Origin: CAYMND01 sp964465065
GTDB lineage: Bacteria > Acidobacteriota > Aminicenantia > UBA2199
Length of the DNA: 64,000 nucleotides
Assembly (NCBI GenBank): GCA_964465065.1
Contig: CAYXHZ010000009.1
Span: 21,894-85,893 of the forward strand
Direction of reading: 5' to 3'
The translations under genes and the position numbers were made by a program. Shown piece after piece: positions 49,515-59,064 of the stretch. Under the pieces are notes generated by a model. It had not been told where the DNA came from. It was given only the letters and a program-made list of their open reading frames with translations, and made no database searches. Numbering within the stretch: the stretch's first letter is position 1; the number at the start of each line of letters is the position of its first letter.

Positions 49515-52331
49515 ATGCGGGAAACCGACACACGACCGACCATCACCGTTGCCGACATGCTGCTGGCTGACAAAGGCTGGGAACCCGGCCTGCGCGAGGC
49601 CTACTCCTCCCTGCTCAACTGGACCGCTCAGCAAAGACTAATCGTTTCCGACCGCTACCGCCTGACCCGTTTCATCGGCCGCGGCGGTTTCGGCCTGGTC
49701 TACGCCGCCTTCGATCTTACAGAACAGACCGAAGTGGCCATCAAGTTCATCCACCCCGGCCAGACCATCACCCCGCGCCAGCTGCGCCGCATCGAACGGG
49801 AGTTCGATATCGCCCAACAGCTGCAGCACCCCAACCTGGTACGGCTGCACCAGCTGACCGACTGGCAGGGCATCCGCATCCTGGTGATGGACTTCGTCCC
49901 CGGCCAAACCGTCAGCGACTGGATCGCCGCCGCCGGTCCTCAACCCTGGCCGGTCGTCGCCCCCCTCTTCCATCAGCTGCTGGACGTTCTGTGCCTGATG
50001 CACGACCGGGGCATCGTTCACCGCGACATCAAGCCTTCCAACCTGATGATCACTCCGGCCGGGCGGCTGACCCTCCTCGATCTGGGCCTGACCCGCGAAC
50101 TCGACGATCCCCAAAAAACCTCGTCCAGCGGCGAACTGGTCGGTTCCCCCCACTACATCCCGCCGGAGCTGATCCTGGGCCAGACGTCGACTCCGGCCGC
50201 CGACCTGTACCAGCTGGGTCTGGTGATGCATTTCATGCTGACCGGCCGGCACCCTTTCAGCGACGGGGACGAGCATACGCACCAAGTCCTCAGCCGGCAG
50301 CTGACCAGGCCGCTGAGCCTGGTCAAAACCGCTGATCTGCCCGCCAAGCTGCGCCTGAACCTGAACCAGTGCCTGGACAAAGATCCGGCCCGAAGACCCC
50401 AGGATGCCAGCGCTCTGCGTCGACTCATGTCCAGATCCATGCCCATGACCTGGCTGCATCACCGCCTGCGTCTGCGCTGGCCGTTTCGTTTCACCCTGGC
50501 CGGTCTGAGCGTCATGGTCCTGACGAGCCTGCTCTACCTCTGGTTCACCCTGCCGGCCAACCGGGTGCTTCAGTCAGACCAGGCACTGATTGCCCGAAAC
50601 GCGTTGGGGCGGGAATGCTGGCGTCAGGAACCGGGTCCCGACGAGTTGCTGGCCGGCTGGATCGAGGGTAAGGATGAAACCGGACATAACACCTTGAGCG
50701 CCATCTATACCACCGACGATGCAGCTTATCAGGTCAAACTGCCGGACATCAAACCCCGCCAGTTGCCCATCACCCGTCGAAACTGGCGCATCTCCAGCGG
50801 CAGGAAGGTGCTGGATCTGGATTTAACCCTGGGCATGGACTTCCACGATTTCTTTCCCTTCTGCCAGCTATCTGACATCGAAAAACGGGACCTGGACGGC
50901 GACGGCCAAGCGGAACTGACCATGATCATGGTTCAGGCCGGCACCATGTTTCCGACCCAGCTCTTCGTCCTGAGTCCGAACCGCACCCCCCTGTTCACCC
51001 TGTCGACTCCCGGACGGCTCATGCTGGATCGCAACGGGATTATGCCGGCCGGGTTTGTATCCGCTCCTCAGGAGTATGGATTCCTGGTCGCCGTCAATCC
51101 TTTCTGCCATTACTGCGCCTGGATCTGGAACATAGAAAACCCCAGTCAGACGATCCCGCCGAGTTTCACCGAGACGGACCGCAGCCTCAAGACCGACAAC
51201 ATTGTCCTGTTACCCCCGGGTGTCCGTCCCGACCGCCTTGGCTGGCCGCAGTCACAAACCATCCGCTTCCAGGACACCGCGCAGGCCAGCCGGATCGACG
51301 TGCACCGCGACGGCCGTATCGAGCTGAACCGCGACCAGAAACGGCTGAGCTTTCGGGATCCCCCCGACATATTGTCCGCCGCCTTTGTCGGCCTGAACCT
51401 GGCTTATTACCGGCTGTGCCGCGACCAGCTGCCTCTGGCCGAAACGGCGTTTGAAGGCATCGATCCGGCCGAGATCCAAAACCCCTGGCTGCGTTCCACC
51501 CTGGCCTGGTACCGTGGCGAGACGGCCCTGCGCCAGGGGCGATACACCAGCGCCAGGGCCTCCTTCCAGGACGCCTTGCGGCACGATCCCGACAACCTGG
51601 ACGCCCTGAACCGCCTGTGCGAAGTCGCCGTACTGGAAACGGGACCCGCCGAAGGATTGAGTTTCCTGGAAGATCAGGCTCAAGTCAGCACGCAATTTTG
51701 GGGGCTCGGCATCCAGGGCCGCGACCTGTTCCGTCTGAGCTGCCTGCTCATGGCCGGCAGTCTGAACCAGACGGAAGACATTGTCGGGCGAATTTCCAGG
51801 GAATCCATTCAGGCTGAGACTTGCATCAAGGCCCTGGGCATGCTCTACCAGGAAAACCGGGATCACCTGCCGGCCGTTCTGAATCTGTTGCACAGCCCGA
51901 TCCCCCACAACTCCTCCCCTCTCGACATCAGCGAGCTCCAGATCATCCTGTGCCGGCTGTGGCTGGTGGGCAATCAATGGCAGAAGGCCGAACCACTGCT
52001 ACGCCGCTACGCCACCCAGACCATCCTGCACAAGCCCTTCGTTGAAACCTCCCTGGCCTGGTGCGAGGCCCAGGCGGGCACACTGCCGGCGGCCTACGAA
52101 CGGGCCGAACGGGCCTTCGCTCTGATGAGACGTATGGCCAAAGGGCAATTCTGGGCCCGCTATTGGCTCTTCTACGACGCCTACGCCTACGGCCGGACCA
52201 TGGATCTGCTGGGCCGCCCGGACAAGGCGGCCGTCGGCTACCGGCTCTGCGCCGAGCTGGCACCGTTCAGCTTTCTGGCAAAAGAAGCACGACAGAGACT
52301 GCCTGGCTCCCAACGGCTCGAGACTCCCTAG
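49515..52331 (+). CDS. Transmembrane Ser/Thr protein kinase with a periplasmic TPR sensor
   Basis: 938 aa. Kinase domain about 48-310: G-loop IGRGGFGLVYAA, Lys in VAIKFI, IVHRDIKPSNL, DLG in place of DFG (LLDLGLTRE), and IPPELI. One membrane segment near 325-347. The outer part begins with a beta-rich region containing RDLDGDGQAEL (a calcium-type loop near 460) and ends with about four TPR-like units (TLAWYRGETALRQGRYTSAR and similar). No PASTA repeats. It may sense an envelope ligand or load. The next gene is a PEGA lipoprotein. Confidence 0.9.
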   Translation: MRETDTRPTITVADMLLADKGWEPGLREAYSSLLNWTAQQRLIVSDRYRLTRFIGRGGFGLVYAAFDLTEQTEVAIKFIHPGQTITPRQLRRIEREFDIAQQLQHPNLVRLHQLTDWQGIRILVMDFVPGQTVSDWIAAAGPQPWPVVAPLFHQLLDVLCLMHDRGIVHRDIKPSNLMITPAGRLTLLDLGLTRELDDPQKTSSSGELVGSPHYIPPELILGQTSTPAADLYQLGLVMHFMLTGRHPFSDGDEHTHQVLSRQLTRPLSLVKTADLPAKLRLNLNQCLDKDPARRPQDASALRRLMSRSMPMTWLHHRLRLRWPFRFTLAGLSVMVLTSLLYLWFTLPANRVLQSDQALIARNALGRECWRQEPGPDELLAGWIEGKDETGHNTLSAIYTTDDAAYQVKLPDIKPRQLPITRRNWRISSGRKVLDLDLTLGMDFHDFFPFCQLSDIEKRDLDGDGQAELTMIMVQAGTMFPTQLFVLSPNRTPLFTLSTPGRLMLDRNGIMPAGFVSAPQEYGFLVAVNPFCHYCAWIWNIENPSQTIPPSFTETDRSLKTDNIVLLPPGVRPDRLGWPQSQTIRFQDTAQASRIDVHRDGRIELNRDQKRLSFRDPPDILSAAFVGLNLAYYRLCRDQLPLAETAFEGIDPAEIQNPWLRSTLAWYRGETALRQGRYTSARASFQDALRHDPDNLDALNRLCEVAVLETGPAEGLSFLEDQAQVSTQFWGLGIQGRDLFRLSCLLMAGSLNQTEDIVGRISRESIQAETCIKALGMLYQENRDHLPAVLNLLHSPIPHNSSPLDISELQIILCRLWLVGNQWQKAEPLLRRYATQTILHKPFVETSLAWCEAQAGTLPAAYERAERAFALMRRMAKGQFWARYWLFYDAYAYGRTMDLLGRPDKAAVGYRLCAELAPFSFLAKEARQRLPGSQRLETP

Positions 52332-52512
52332 ATCCACAGAACTCATGTCGTCACCGGGAGCTCTTTTTTCATTTCAGCGGGTCCGACTGTCCCGAAAATG
52401 AGTCAGATGTGGTACAACAAACAGGCAAGAGCTTTGCATGTCAAGCCTGTCTTGCCCAGAAACAAGATCCAGTCCGGCGGAGCCAGAGGCCCCGCCCGTC
52501 AAGGAGACAAGC

Positions 52513-53157
52513 ATGAAACGTAGGGCATTATTGCTCGTGTTGCCGGCCATCCTGATCATGACCGGTTGCGCCTTCCACATCCCCGGCCCGCTCTTCGAGG
52601 ACGATTACGATTTTTACCTGACCGTCCGTCTGGACATCGATCCCGATGACGCCGAGGTCTTTCTCGACGGCCGCCTGATCGGCGAGGCCTACGAATTTGC
52701 CGACAGCGACTCGGCCATCCGTCTGTCCTCCCATAACCACAGCCTGACCTTTCGCCGCAGCGGCTATTACGAAACCGTCGTCGACCTGGACGAATACCGC
52801 GGTCGGCGCATCGTCCTGGTGCAGAAGCTCAGAGCCCTGCCTGCATCATCGGCCAGCCGGGTGATCCCCCCGAAAACCGAACTTCCGGCAGCGGTCGCCG
52901 CAGCGGAAGACAAAGCCGAGACCGCGACCGGACGCTTCGCCCTGATCCTGAACGTCCAGCCCGCCGAAGCGACCATCTACATCAACAACCGCTTCTGGGG
53001 CATCAGCCCGGCCGACGGCCAGATCGGCCGCATCTCGTTCACCGAGCCGGAGATCCGCATCGACGTGCTCAAACCCGGCTGCAAGCCCGTCCATAAAACG
53101 GTCAAGCTGACCGAACAGGGAGAAGAGTTGAAGATCGTCCTGGAAACGGCGCAATAA
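52513..53157 (+). CDS. PEGA-like lipoprotein
   Basis: 214 aa, ATG at 52513 after AAGGAG, lipobox IMTGC near residue 19. Two PEGA-type segments: LDIDPDDAEVFLDGRLIGEA (about 40-60) and NVQPAEATIYINNRFWG (about 145-162), each followed by a beta strand pair. A variable Ala/Glu-rich linker lies between. PEGA domains usually occur in surface proteins. It lies 180 nt downstream of the kinase and may be its partner. Confidence 0.82.
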   Translation: MKRRALLLVLPAILIMTGCAFHIPGPLFEDDYDFYLTVRLDIDPDDAEVFLDGRLIGEAYEFADSDSAIRLSSHNHSLTFRRSGYYETVVDLDEYRGRRIVLVQKLRALPASSASRVIPPKTELPAAVAAAEDKAETATGRFALILNVQPAEATIYINNRFWGISPADGQIGRISFTEPEIRIDVLKPGCKPVHKTVKLTEQGEELKIVLETAQ

Positions 53158-53164
53158 AAGGCGC

Positions 53165-55195
53165 TCAAACCAGCCAGTTGCTGCGGAGCTGACGCAGATC
53201 CGGCGCCGGCAGGGTGAGGGTGTACAGCCGTTCGCCTATGCCGAGCTGGATCGTCAGCGGGCCGGCCCACTCTTTGGGACCCGGATCGAGGCGGGCGGTC
53301 AGCTCCCCGGCCGCACAGACCAGATCCGTCTCCCGTACCGGGCAGGGTTTCCGGTCGCAGACCGCGCTGAGCGAAGCCTTGCCCTCCGGACCTTCGGGCA
53401 GGCGGCAGCGCAGGAACAGTTCCAGCCGCCGGGAAAAACCGTATTCGAGCCACAGCGCCCCGCCGACCTGATGCATGGAGCCGCCTCCGGGTCGGGCCTG
53501 GGCCCGACCGGCGCCCAGCCACTCGAAGAAGGGTACGGGCCGCAGATCGAGTCGAGGCTCGATCAGCCGGGTCTGGGCCTGAACGACCGAGGAATACTCC
53601 CTCCGTCCATCGCCGGCCACCGGTTGCAGGAGCGCCGGCGGCGCTTGCTCGCCCAGCAGGCGGTACACCTCGAGCAGATGATCCCGCAACAGACCGTCGA
53701 ATATCAGCAGATCTTTGGTGGGATGCTCGCTGCCGTACCACCAGGTCCAGTCGCTGCCCTCGGCCCGTAGCAGCAATTCCATGATTCGTTGCTGCAGGTC
53801 GGCGGCCAGTTCCTGCCGCCTGGCATCGAAGCGGGCTCGGGTTTCGGCCACCAGCCTCCAGGCGTTGCGGTCCTGGACGTCGCCGATCCAGATATCGAAG
53901 TTGCCGTTGATCCACGAACCCGGTAACAGTTTGGGCAGCAGCCGAGGCTTTTCCGCCGCCTCGGAAAAGGTGACCGTTTCGATGTCCGGATGCTCGCTGA
54001 GCCGGGAGAACAGGGTTTCCAGAAAAGCCTGGCCGCCGTGAGGGTAATGTTCCCAGGGGTTTTCGCCGTCCAGAATGACCGACACCAGCGCCGCTTCGCC
54101 GGGAACCGCCAGGCGCAGCACGCCGTCCAGAAAATCCTCGACCGCTTCATGGGCGCTGCGGCTCTGGTATTGAAAACCCAGGCGGTCCGACAGGTCGTGG
54201 TTGCGGAAAAAAATGGCTACGCGGGAAGCGGGCAGATGGTAGGGACGGTTGCGCTGCAGGGGCTGGGCGTTACGGCCCTGGGCCAGCCAGGACTTTTCCA
54301 GCACCGCTTCGTCGGAAGCGCACCAGCGGACGCCCAGGCGGTCGAAGATGCCCAAGACCTCTTCCGAGATGCTGCCTTCGGACGGCCAGACACCGCATGG
54401 GCGGCGGCCGAACCAGTTCTCCATGGCGTCCAGCGCGCGGGCCACCTGCAGTTCGGCGTCCTGCGGCCAGCGAAACGACAGGTCGTAGTCGGGCAGTGCC
54501 GGGTTGGCGGCACGGCCGATCTTGGCGTCGCACAGGATGGGCAGGATGGGGTGGTAGAACGGGCTGGTCGAAATTTCGATCGTACCCTGGTCCCACAGTC
54601 TCTTGTAGGCGGGAATGATCTCGTCCAGGGCCTGACGGTACAGATCCAGCAGGGCCAGCTTGTCGCTCTCGCCAAAGTGCCGGCCCTGGCGGATCAGACG
54701 CTGAGCCAGGGGCTGGCTGGATTTGCTGTCGGCGTCCAGCGAACTGAGATGAAACCAGACCTGCAGATCCCGCCATTCCGATTCGCGCCACTGCTCGACG
54801 GCCCTCTGACCGTCATCGAGGCGCGCCTCTTCGAGCAACTGCCGGTAGCGCGGGTAGGGCAGGATATGCTGCTGGGCGTTGATGGAAAAAAAATGGGCCA
54901 AAAGCTGCCGTTTGTCGCCCTCGTTCAGGTTTGCCGGCTCGATACGGGCCAGCTCCTCGACGGCGTCGCTGCAGCCGTCCCGGTAGGATTCCGCCTGGGC
55001 CAGCAGCGAAGGGACCAGGTTGACCGTCTGGCGCACCTGCGGGTAGCGTTCTGCCAAACGGGCCAAAAACAGGTAGCCGCGCAAAGCGTGCATGCGCACC
55101 CAGGGCAGGCGCAGGCGGCGCTCCCCGGGCAGGCCGTACACCGGCTGGTGCATGTGCCAGAGCAGGGCCAACCGGACTTTGCTTTTGCCGCTCAC
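53165..55195 (-). CDS. GH57-family glycoside hydrolase
   Basis: 676 aa, cytoplasmic (no signal). LLWHMHQPVYG at the N-terminus is the GH57 first conserved block. GVWPSEGSISEEVL near 285 carries the probable nucleophile Glu, and DGENPWEHYPHGG near 385 the probable acid/base Asp. The C-terminal ~200 residues are a beta domain. Family members act on alpha-glucans (amylase, 4-alpha-glucanotransferase or branching enzyme). The mce gene upstream overlaps its start by 4 nt, a pairing with no obvious metabolic link. Confidence 0.87.
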   Translation of the reverse strand: MSGKSKVRLALLWHMHQPVYGLPGERRLRLPWVRMHALRGYLFLARLAERYPQVRQTVNLVPSLLAQAESYRDGCSDAVEELARIEPANLNEGDKRQLLAHFFSINAQQHILPYPRYRQLLEEARLDDGQRAVEQWRESEWRDLQVWFHLSSLDADSKSSQPLAQRLIRQGRHFGESDKLALLDLYRQALDEIIPAYKRLWDQGTIEISTSPFYHPILPILCDAKIGRAANPALPDYDLSFRWPQDAELQVARALDAMENWFGRRPCGVWPSEGSISEEVLGIFDRLGVRWCASDEAVLEKSWLAQGRNAQPLQRNRPYHLPASRVAIFFRNHDLSDRLGFQYQSRSAHEAVEDFLDGVLRLAVPGEAALVSVILDGENPWEHYPHGGQAFLETLFSRLSEHPDIETVTFSEAAEKPRLLPKLLPGSWINGNFDIWIGDVQDRNAWRLVAETRARFDARRQELAADLQQRIMELLLRAEGSDWTWWYGSEHPTKDLLIFDGLLRDHLLEVYRLLGEQAPPALLQPVAGDGRREYSSVVQAQTRLIEPRLDLRPVPFFEWLGAGRAQARPGGGSMHQVGGALWLEYGFSRRLELFLRCRLPEGPEGKASLSAVCDRKPCPVRETDLVCAAGELTARLDPGPKEWAGPLTIQLGIGERLYTLTLPAPDLRQLRSNWLV

Positions 55196-55596
55196 TCCCC
55201 TTTCTGTTTGAGCTCGATCAGCACACCGCCGAAGCTCTTGGGATGGGCGAAGATGATCCGGGCGTTGTGCGCCCCTTTCCTGGGCTCGTCACCCAGCATC
55301 TGCACGCCCTTGCCCTTGAGTTCAGCGATGGCCGCGGCGATGTCGTCCACCTCGTAGGCCACGTGGTGGATGCCGGCGCCCTTCTTTTCGATGAACTTGG
55401 AAATTGGCGAATCGTCGGCGATGGGTGCGGTCAGTTCGATGTAGACCCCGGCGACGTTGAAAAAGGCGACTTTCACCTTCTGTTCCGCAACCACTTCGGT
55501 ACCCAGAAACTCGAAACCCAGCAGATTCTTGTAACGCTCGATCTCGGCGTCCAGGTCGGCTACGGCGATGGCGATATGATCGATCTTTTTAATCAT
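55192..55596 (-). CDS. mce: Methylmalonyl-CoA epimerase
   Basis: 134 aa, glyoxalase-fold. HIAIAVADLDAEI at the N-terminus, GIHHVAYEVDDI in the middle and FGGVLIEL near the end, which place the metal-binding His, His and Glu. It interconverts (R)- and (S)-methylmalonyl-CoA in propionate metabolism. No methylmalonyl-CoA mutase lies in the window. Preceded by AGGAGG and the promoter at 55641-55669. Confidence 0.92.
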   Translation of the reverse strand: MIKKIDHIAIAVADLDAEIERYKNLLGFEFLGTEVVAEQKVKVAFFNVAGVYIELTAPIADDSPISKFIEKKGAGIHHVAYEVDDIAAAIAELKGKGVQMLGDEPRKGAHNARIIFAHPKSFGGVLIELKQKGE

Positions 55597-55640
55597 TTGT
55601 ACAATATCCTCCTGAGATATCGCTCGATTGTTTCCCCCTA

Positions 55641-55669
55641 ATTATAGAGTCAAAAGGCGAATTCAGCAA
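55641..55669 (-). promoter_or_regulatory. Promoter of mce-GH57
   Basis: On the minus strand: -35 TTGCTG (55669-55664), 17 bp, -10 TATAAT (55646-55641). Confidence 0.65.
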
Positions 55670-55689
55670 CCGGCGCCCTGACGACAGGC

Positions 55690-56646
55690 TCAGACGACGT
55701 TGTCGAGCGGAAAGGCGTCGTACACCACCCGGTTCTTGCCCTGGTTCTTGCCGGTATAGAGCGCCTGATCGGCCTTCTTGATCAAGGAATCGGGGCTGGT
55801 GTCGCTGGGTGAGAAGGTGCCCAGGCCGATGGTCACGGTCACATGGTCCAGGGTCAGGCCGTCCGGCAGGTGAAAACGGTGCTCGGCCACCGCGTTGCGG
55901 ATGCGTTCGGAAACGACGACCGCATCCTTGAGGGCCGTCGCCGGCAGGATGACCGAGAACTCTTCGCCGCCGTAGCGAGCCAGGATATCGCAGCCGCGGA
56001 TGGAACGCTTCAGCAGGATGGCCACCCGGCGCAGGACGCTGTCGCCGACCAGGTGACCGTAGCGGTCGTTGATCTGCTTGAAATCATCGATGTCGACGAT
56101 CAGCAGGCAGAGGGGATCGGGGTAGCGGGTGTGCCGTTCCATCTCGTTGTGCAGCATCTGCATGAAAAAACGGAAATTGTAGATTCCGGTCATTTCGTCG
56201 ATATTGGAAAGACGCTTGTAATATTCGCTCATTTCGGCCAGTTCGCGCAGCCGCTGGGTCTCGAGGGCCTTTTCGATGACGAACAGGGTATGACTCATCC
56301 GCAAGGGTTTGGCGATGAAATCGACGGCTCCGGCCTTCATCGACTCGACGGCGTAATCGATGGTGGCATAGCCGGTGATGACGATCACCGGGGTGTTCGG
56401 GTTGATGTCCTTGATGCGCCGGGTCAGCATCAGACCGTTCAATTCGCCGGGCATGCGGATATCGGCGATGACCAGGTCGATGGGGTAGGTCTGAAACAGG
56501 GACAGGGCCTCTTCCCCTTCTCCGGCCGTCAGCACCGAGTAACCGTGCCCAGTCAGAAAGTCTTTCATGGTCTGGCGGATTCCCGCCTCGTCGTCTACAA
56601 CCAGAATCCGGGGCTTGTTAGTGATTTCCGACACGATTTCACCCAT
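55690..56646 (-). CDS. Response regulator with GGDEF output (diguanylate cyclase)
   Basis: 318 aa. Receiver domain about 12-130 (LVVDDEAGIRQTM, LVIADIRMPGEL, KPLRMS), a linker coil, then GGDEF about 150-310 with RYGGEEFSVIL as the active-site motif (GGEEF). It should make cyclic-di-GMP when phosphorylated. Divergent from the hybrid kinase at 56848, which is the likely phosphate donor. Confidence 0.92.
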   Translation of the reverse strand: MGEIVSEITNKPRILVVDDEAGIRQTMKDFLTGHGYSVLTAGEGEEALSLFQTYPIDLVIADIRMPGELNGLMLTRRIKDINPNTPVIVITGYATIDYAVESMKAGAVDFIAKPLRMSHTLFVIEKALETQRLRELAEMSEYYKRLSNIDEMTGIYNFRFFMQMLHNEMERHTRYPDPLCLLIVDIDDFKQINDRYGHLVGDSVLRRVAILLKRSIRGCDILARYGGEEFSVILPATALKDAVVVSERIRNAVAEHRFHLPDGLTLDHVTVTIGLGTFSPSDTSPDSLIKKADQALYTGKNQGKNRVVYDAFPLDNVV

Positions 56647-56676
56647 TCCAGTGGTCCGATCCGGACCGTTTTTTCT

Positions 56677-56705
56677 TTTATACCCCAGCCGACTTCCCTT
56701 GTCAA
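56677..56705 (-). promoter_or_regulatory. Promoter of the GGDEF regulator
   Basis: On the minus strand: -35 TTGACA (56705-56700), 17 bp, -10 TATAAA (56682-56677). The short leader contains an inverted GGTCC/GGACC pair (about 56653-56667). Confidence 0.7.
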
Positions 56706-56767
56706 TTCGCCGCCGATATCCGACTCGACACGTTCTGAAAAGACAGGCTCATCCCCAGCCGGAAAGC

Positions 56768-56796
56768 TTGACCCGAACCTTGCGCAGGAGTATATT
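56768..56796 (+). promoter_or_regulatory. Promoter of the hybrid kinase
   Basis: -35 TTGACC (56768-56773), 17 bp, -10 TATATT (56791-56796). Confidence 0.65.
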
Positions 56797-56847
56797 CTTG
56801 AGCATGATCGCCGCGCTCGAACCCAGTCGGACAGCTGGTAACGCACC

Positions 56848-59025
56848 ATGAGTTTTGACCATCCATCCCTGATGGAACTGCATTCCCTGCGCGAGGAGAA
56901 CCGCCTGCTGCGCGAGCAGCTGGCCTGCCATCAAGCCGGCGACATCGATTCCGTCAAGATCCAGCTCATGCTGATCAACATCCTGCGGGCCACGGCCGAA
57001 TCCCAGAGCCTCGAGGACCTGTTGGAAGTCATCCAGCGGCAGCTGTCCAACCTGATGGAGGCCGACAATTTCTGCGTCGCCCTGCTCCACAGCGATGGCG
57101 ACCGCTTCACCTTCCCCTACTACATCGATATCGACTGCCGGGATCCGATCCCGCCAAACAAGGTGGTCGAGCTCAGAAACGGCGTGATTTCTTACGTTAT
57201 CCGCACCGGCAAGCCGCTGTTGGCCGACCGGACCAGGATCGACCAGCTGATCCGGCAGAAAAAGATCACCCTGATCGGCAAGAAGGCGGCTTCCTGGCTC
57301 GGCGCCCCGCTCAAACTGGCCAACGAAATCATCGGCGTGGTGGCCGTCCAGAGTTACCAGACCCCCGACGCCTACAACCAGCAGGATCTGGAACTGCTGT
57401 CGGCCCTGTCCTCGACCATCGCCCGCTCCATCCGTCACAAGCAGGCCGAGGAACATCTGCGCGAATCGGAACGCCAGTACCGCACCCTGCTCAATTCGAT
57501 CCAAGACGGGGTGTTCATGATCATCAACGGGTATTTTTACACCGTCAACGAGGCCTTCGCCCAAATGTCGGGCTACAGTGCCAAACAACTGGAACGGAAA
57601 TCACCCGACGAATTGTTCCCCGAGTCCGTCAGTCATCTGCTGAACACCGAATCGCCGCCGGAGCGGGCCGAAACCCTGCCGCGCATCGAGCAGACGACCC
57701 AGATCGTCAAGGCCGACGGCGAACAGCTGGCGGTCATACTCAGCGCCGCCTTCTTCTCCTACCAGGGACACACCGCCTGCGTCGGCACCCTCAAGGACAT
57801 TTCGCGCAAGCTGATCATGGAGGCCGAAAAGCGTCGCCTGGAGGAGAAGCTCACCCAGTCGGAAAAAATGGAGGCCATCGGCCGCCTGGCCGGCACCGTG
57901 GCCCACGACCTCAACAACGTGCTCAGCGCCATCGTCGGCTACCCCGACCTGATCCAGCGCCAGCTCGCCAGCGATTCCCCCGTCAGCCGCCAGGTGGAAT
58001 CGATCAAGAAGTCAGGGCTCAAGGCCTCGGCCATCGTCGAAGACCTGCTGACCCTGTCCCGGCGCGGAGTACTCAGAAAGGAAGTGTTCAACCTCAACGC
58101 CCTGATCCGGGAATACATCGATTCGGCCGAATACAACAATCTCATCGGCCAGTATCCGGAAATCCGCGTCATGGTCACCCTGACCGACACGCCCATGTTC
58201 ATCACCGGTTCGGCCATGCACCTGACCAAAGCCGTCATGAACCTGGTCAGCAACGCCGTCGAAGCCATGCCTTGCGGCGGTGAAGTCAAGATCAGCACCC
58301 AGCCGCTGTACCTGGAGAGCATCGAAGCCGATGGTCTGCGCGATTACGCGGTACTCAAGATCAGCGACACCGGCATCGGCATCGCGCCGGCCGACCAGAA
58401 ACGGATTTTCGAACCCTTCTTCACCCGCAAAAAAATGGGACGCAGCGGTTCGGGATTGGGCATGTCGATCATCTGGAACACGGTCAAGGACCACGAGGGC
58501 TACATCTCGCTGGACAGCACCCTGGGCAAGGGTACGGTGTTCGAGATCTACCTGCCGATGCAGACCGAGGCCAGCGAGAATTACCCCCGCATGAATACGG
58601 AACCGAGTCCGCTCCCCCCGATCAGCGAAGGCAACGGCCAACGCATCCTGGTCGTCGACGACGGCAACGATCAACGGGAAGTGGCCTGCCAGCTGCTCAG
58701 CCGCCTCGGCTACAACCCGGTGGCCCTGGCTTCGGGCGAGGCGGCCCTGCAATACCTGTCGAGCAACTCGGTCGACCTGCTCATGCTCGACATGCTCATG
58801 GAACCGGGTATCGACGGTCTGGAGACCTTCCGCCGTGCCCAGGCGCTCAAAGGCTGGCAGATTCCGGCCATCATCGCCAGCGCCTGCCCCAGGAACGGCA
58901 AAATCGTCGAGGCCCTGGACGAGGGCGTCAAGGCCTATCTGAAAAAACCGTACACCATGGAACAGCTGGCCCAGACCGTGGCCGGAGCCCTGAGGGCGGC
59001 CGAGACCGGATCCGTGCTAGTATAA
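56848..59025 (+). CDS. GAF-PAS hybrid histidine kinase with receiver
   Basis: 725 aa, no membrane segment. GAF about 40-205 (NFCVALLHSDG, LGAPLKLANEIIG), PAS about 210-320 (YRTLLNSIQDGVFMI), HisKA H-box GTVAHDLNNVLSAIVGYP near 350, HATPase with NLVSNAVEAM, DTGIGI and GSGLGMSI, then a C-terminal receiver (RILVVDDGNDQ, LLMLDMLMEPG, YLKKPY). It can autophosphorylate and pass phosphate internally. Divergent partner of the GGDEF regulator and upstream of cstA. Confidence 0.93.
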   Translation: MSFDHPSLMELHSLREENRLLREQLACHQAGDIDSVKIQLMLINILRATAESQSLEDLLEVIQRQLSNLMEADNFCVALLHSDGDRFTFPYYIDIDCRDPIPPNKVVELRNGVISYVIRTGKPLLADRTRIDQLIRQKKITLIGKKAASWLGAPLKLANEIIGVVAVQSYQTPDAYNQQDLELLSALSSTIARSIRHKQAEEHLRESERQYRTLLNSIQDGVFMIINGYFYTVNEAFAQMSGYSAKQLERKSPDELFPESVSHLLNTESPPERAETLPRIEQTTQIVKADGEQLAVILSAAFFSYQGHTACVGTLKDISRKLIMEAEKRRLEEKLTQSEKMEAIGRLAGTVAHDLNNVLSAIVGYPDLIQRQLASDSPVSRQVESIKKSGLKASAIVEDLLTLSRRGVLRKEVFNLNALIREYIDSAEYNNLIGQYPEIRVMVTLTDTPMFITGSAMHLTKAVMNLVSNAVEAMPCGGEVKISTQPLYLESIEADGLRDYAVLKISDTGIGIAPADQKRIFEPFFTRKKMGRSGSGLGMSIIWNTVKDHEGYISLDSTLGKGTVFEIYLPMQTEASENYPRMNTEPSPLPPISEGNGQRILVVDDGNDQREVACQLLSRLGYNPVALASGEAALQYLSSNSVDLLMLDMLMEPGIDGLETFRRAQALKGWQIPAIIASACPRNGKIVEALDEGVKAYLKKPYTMEQLAQTVAGALRAAETGSVLV

Positions 59026-59064
59026 ACCATTCCCAAAATGAAGTGATCCCCCAGGAGGTCTGCG

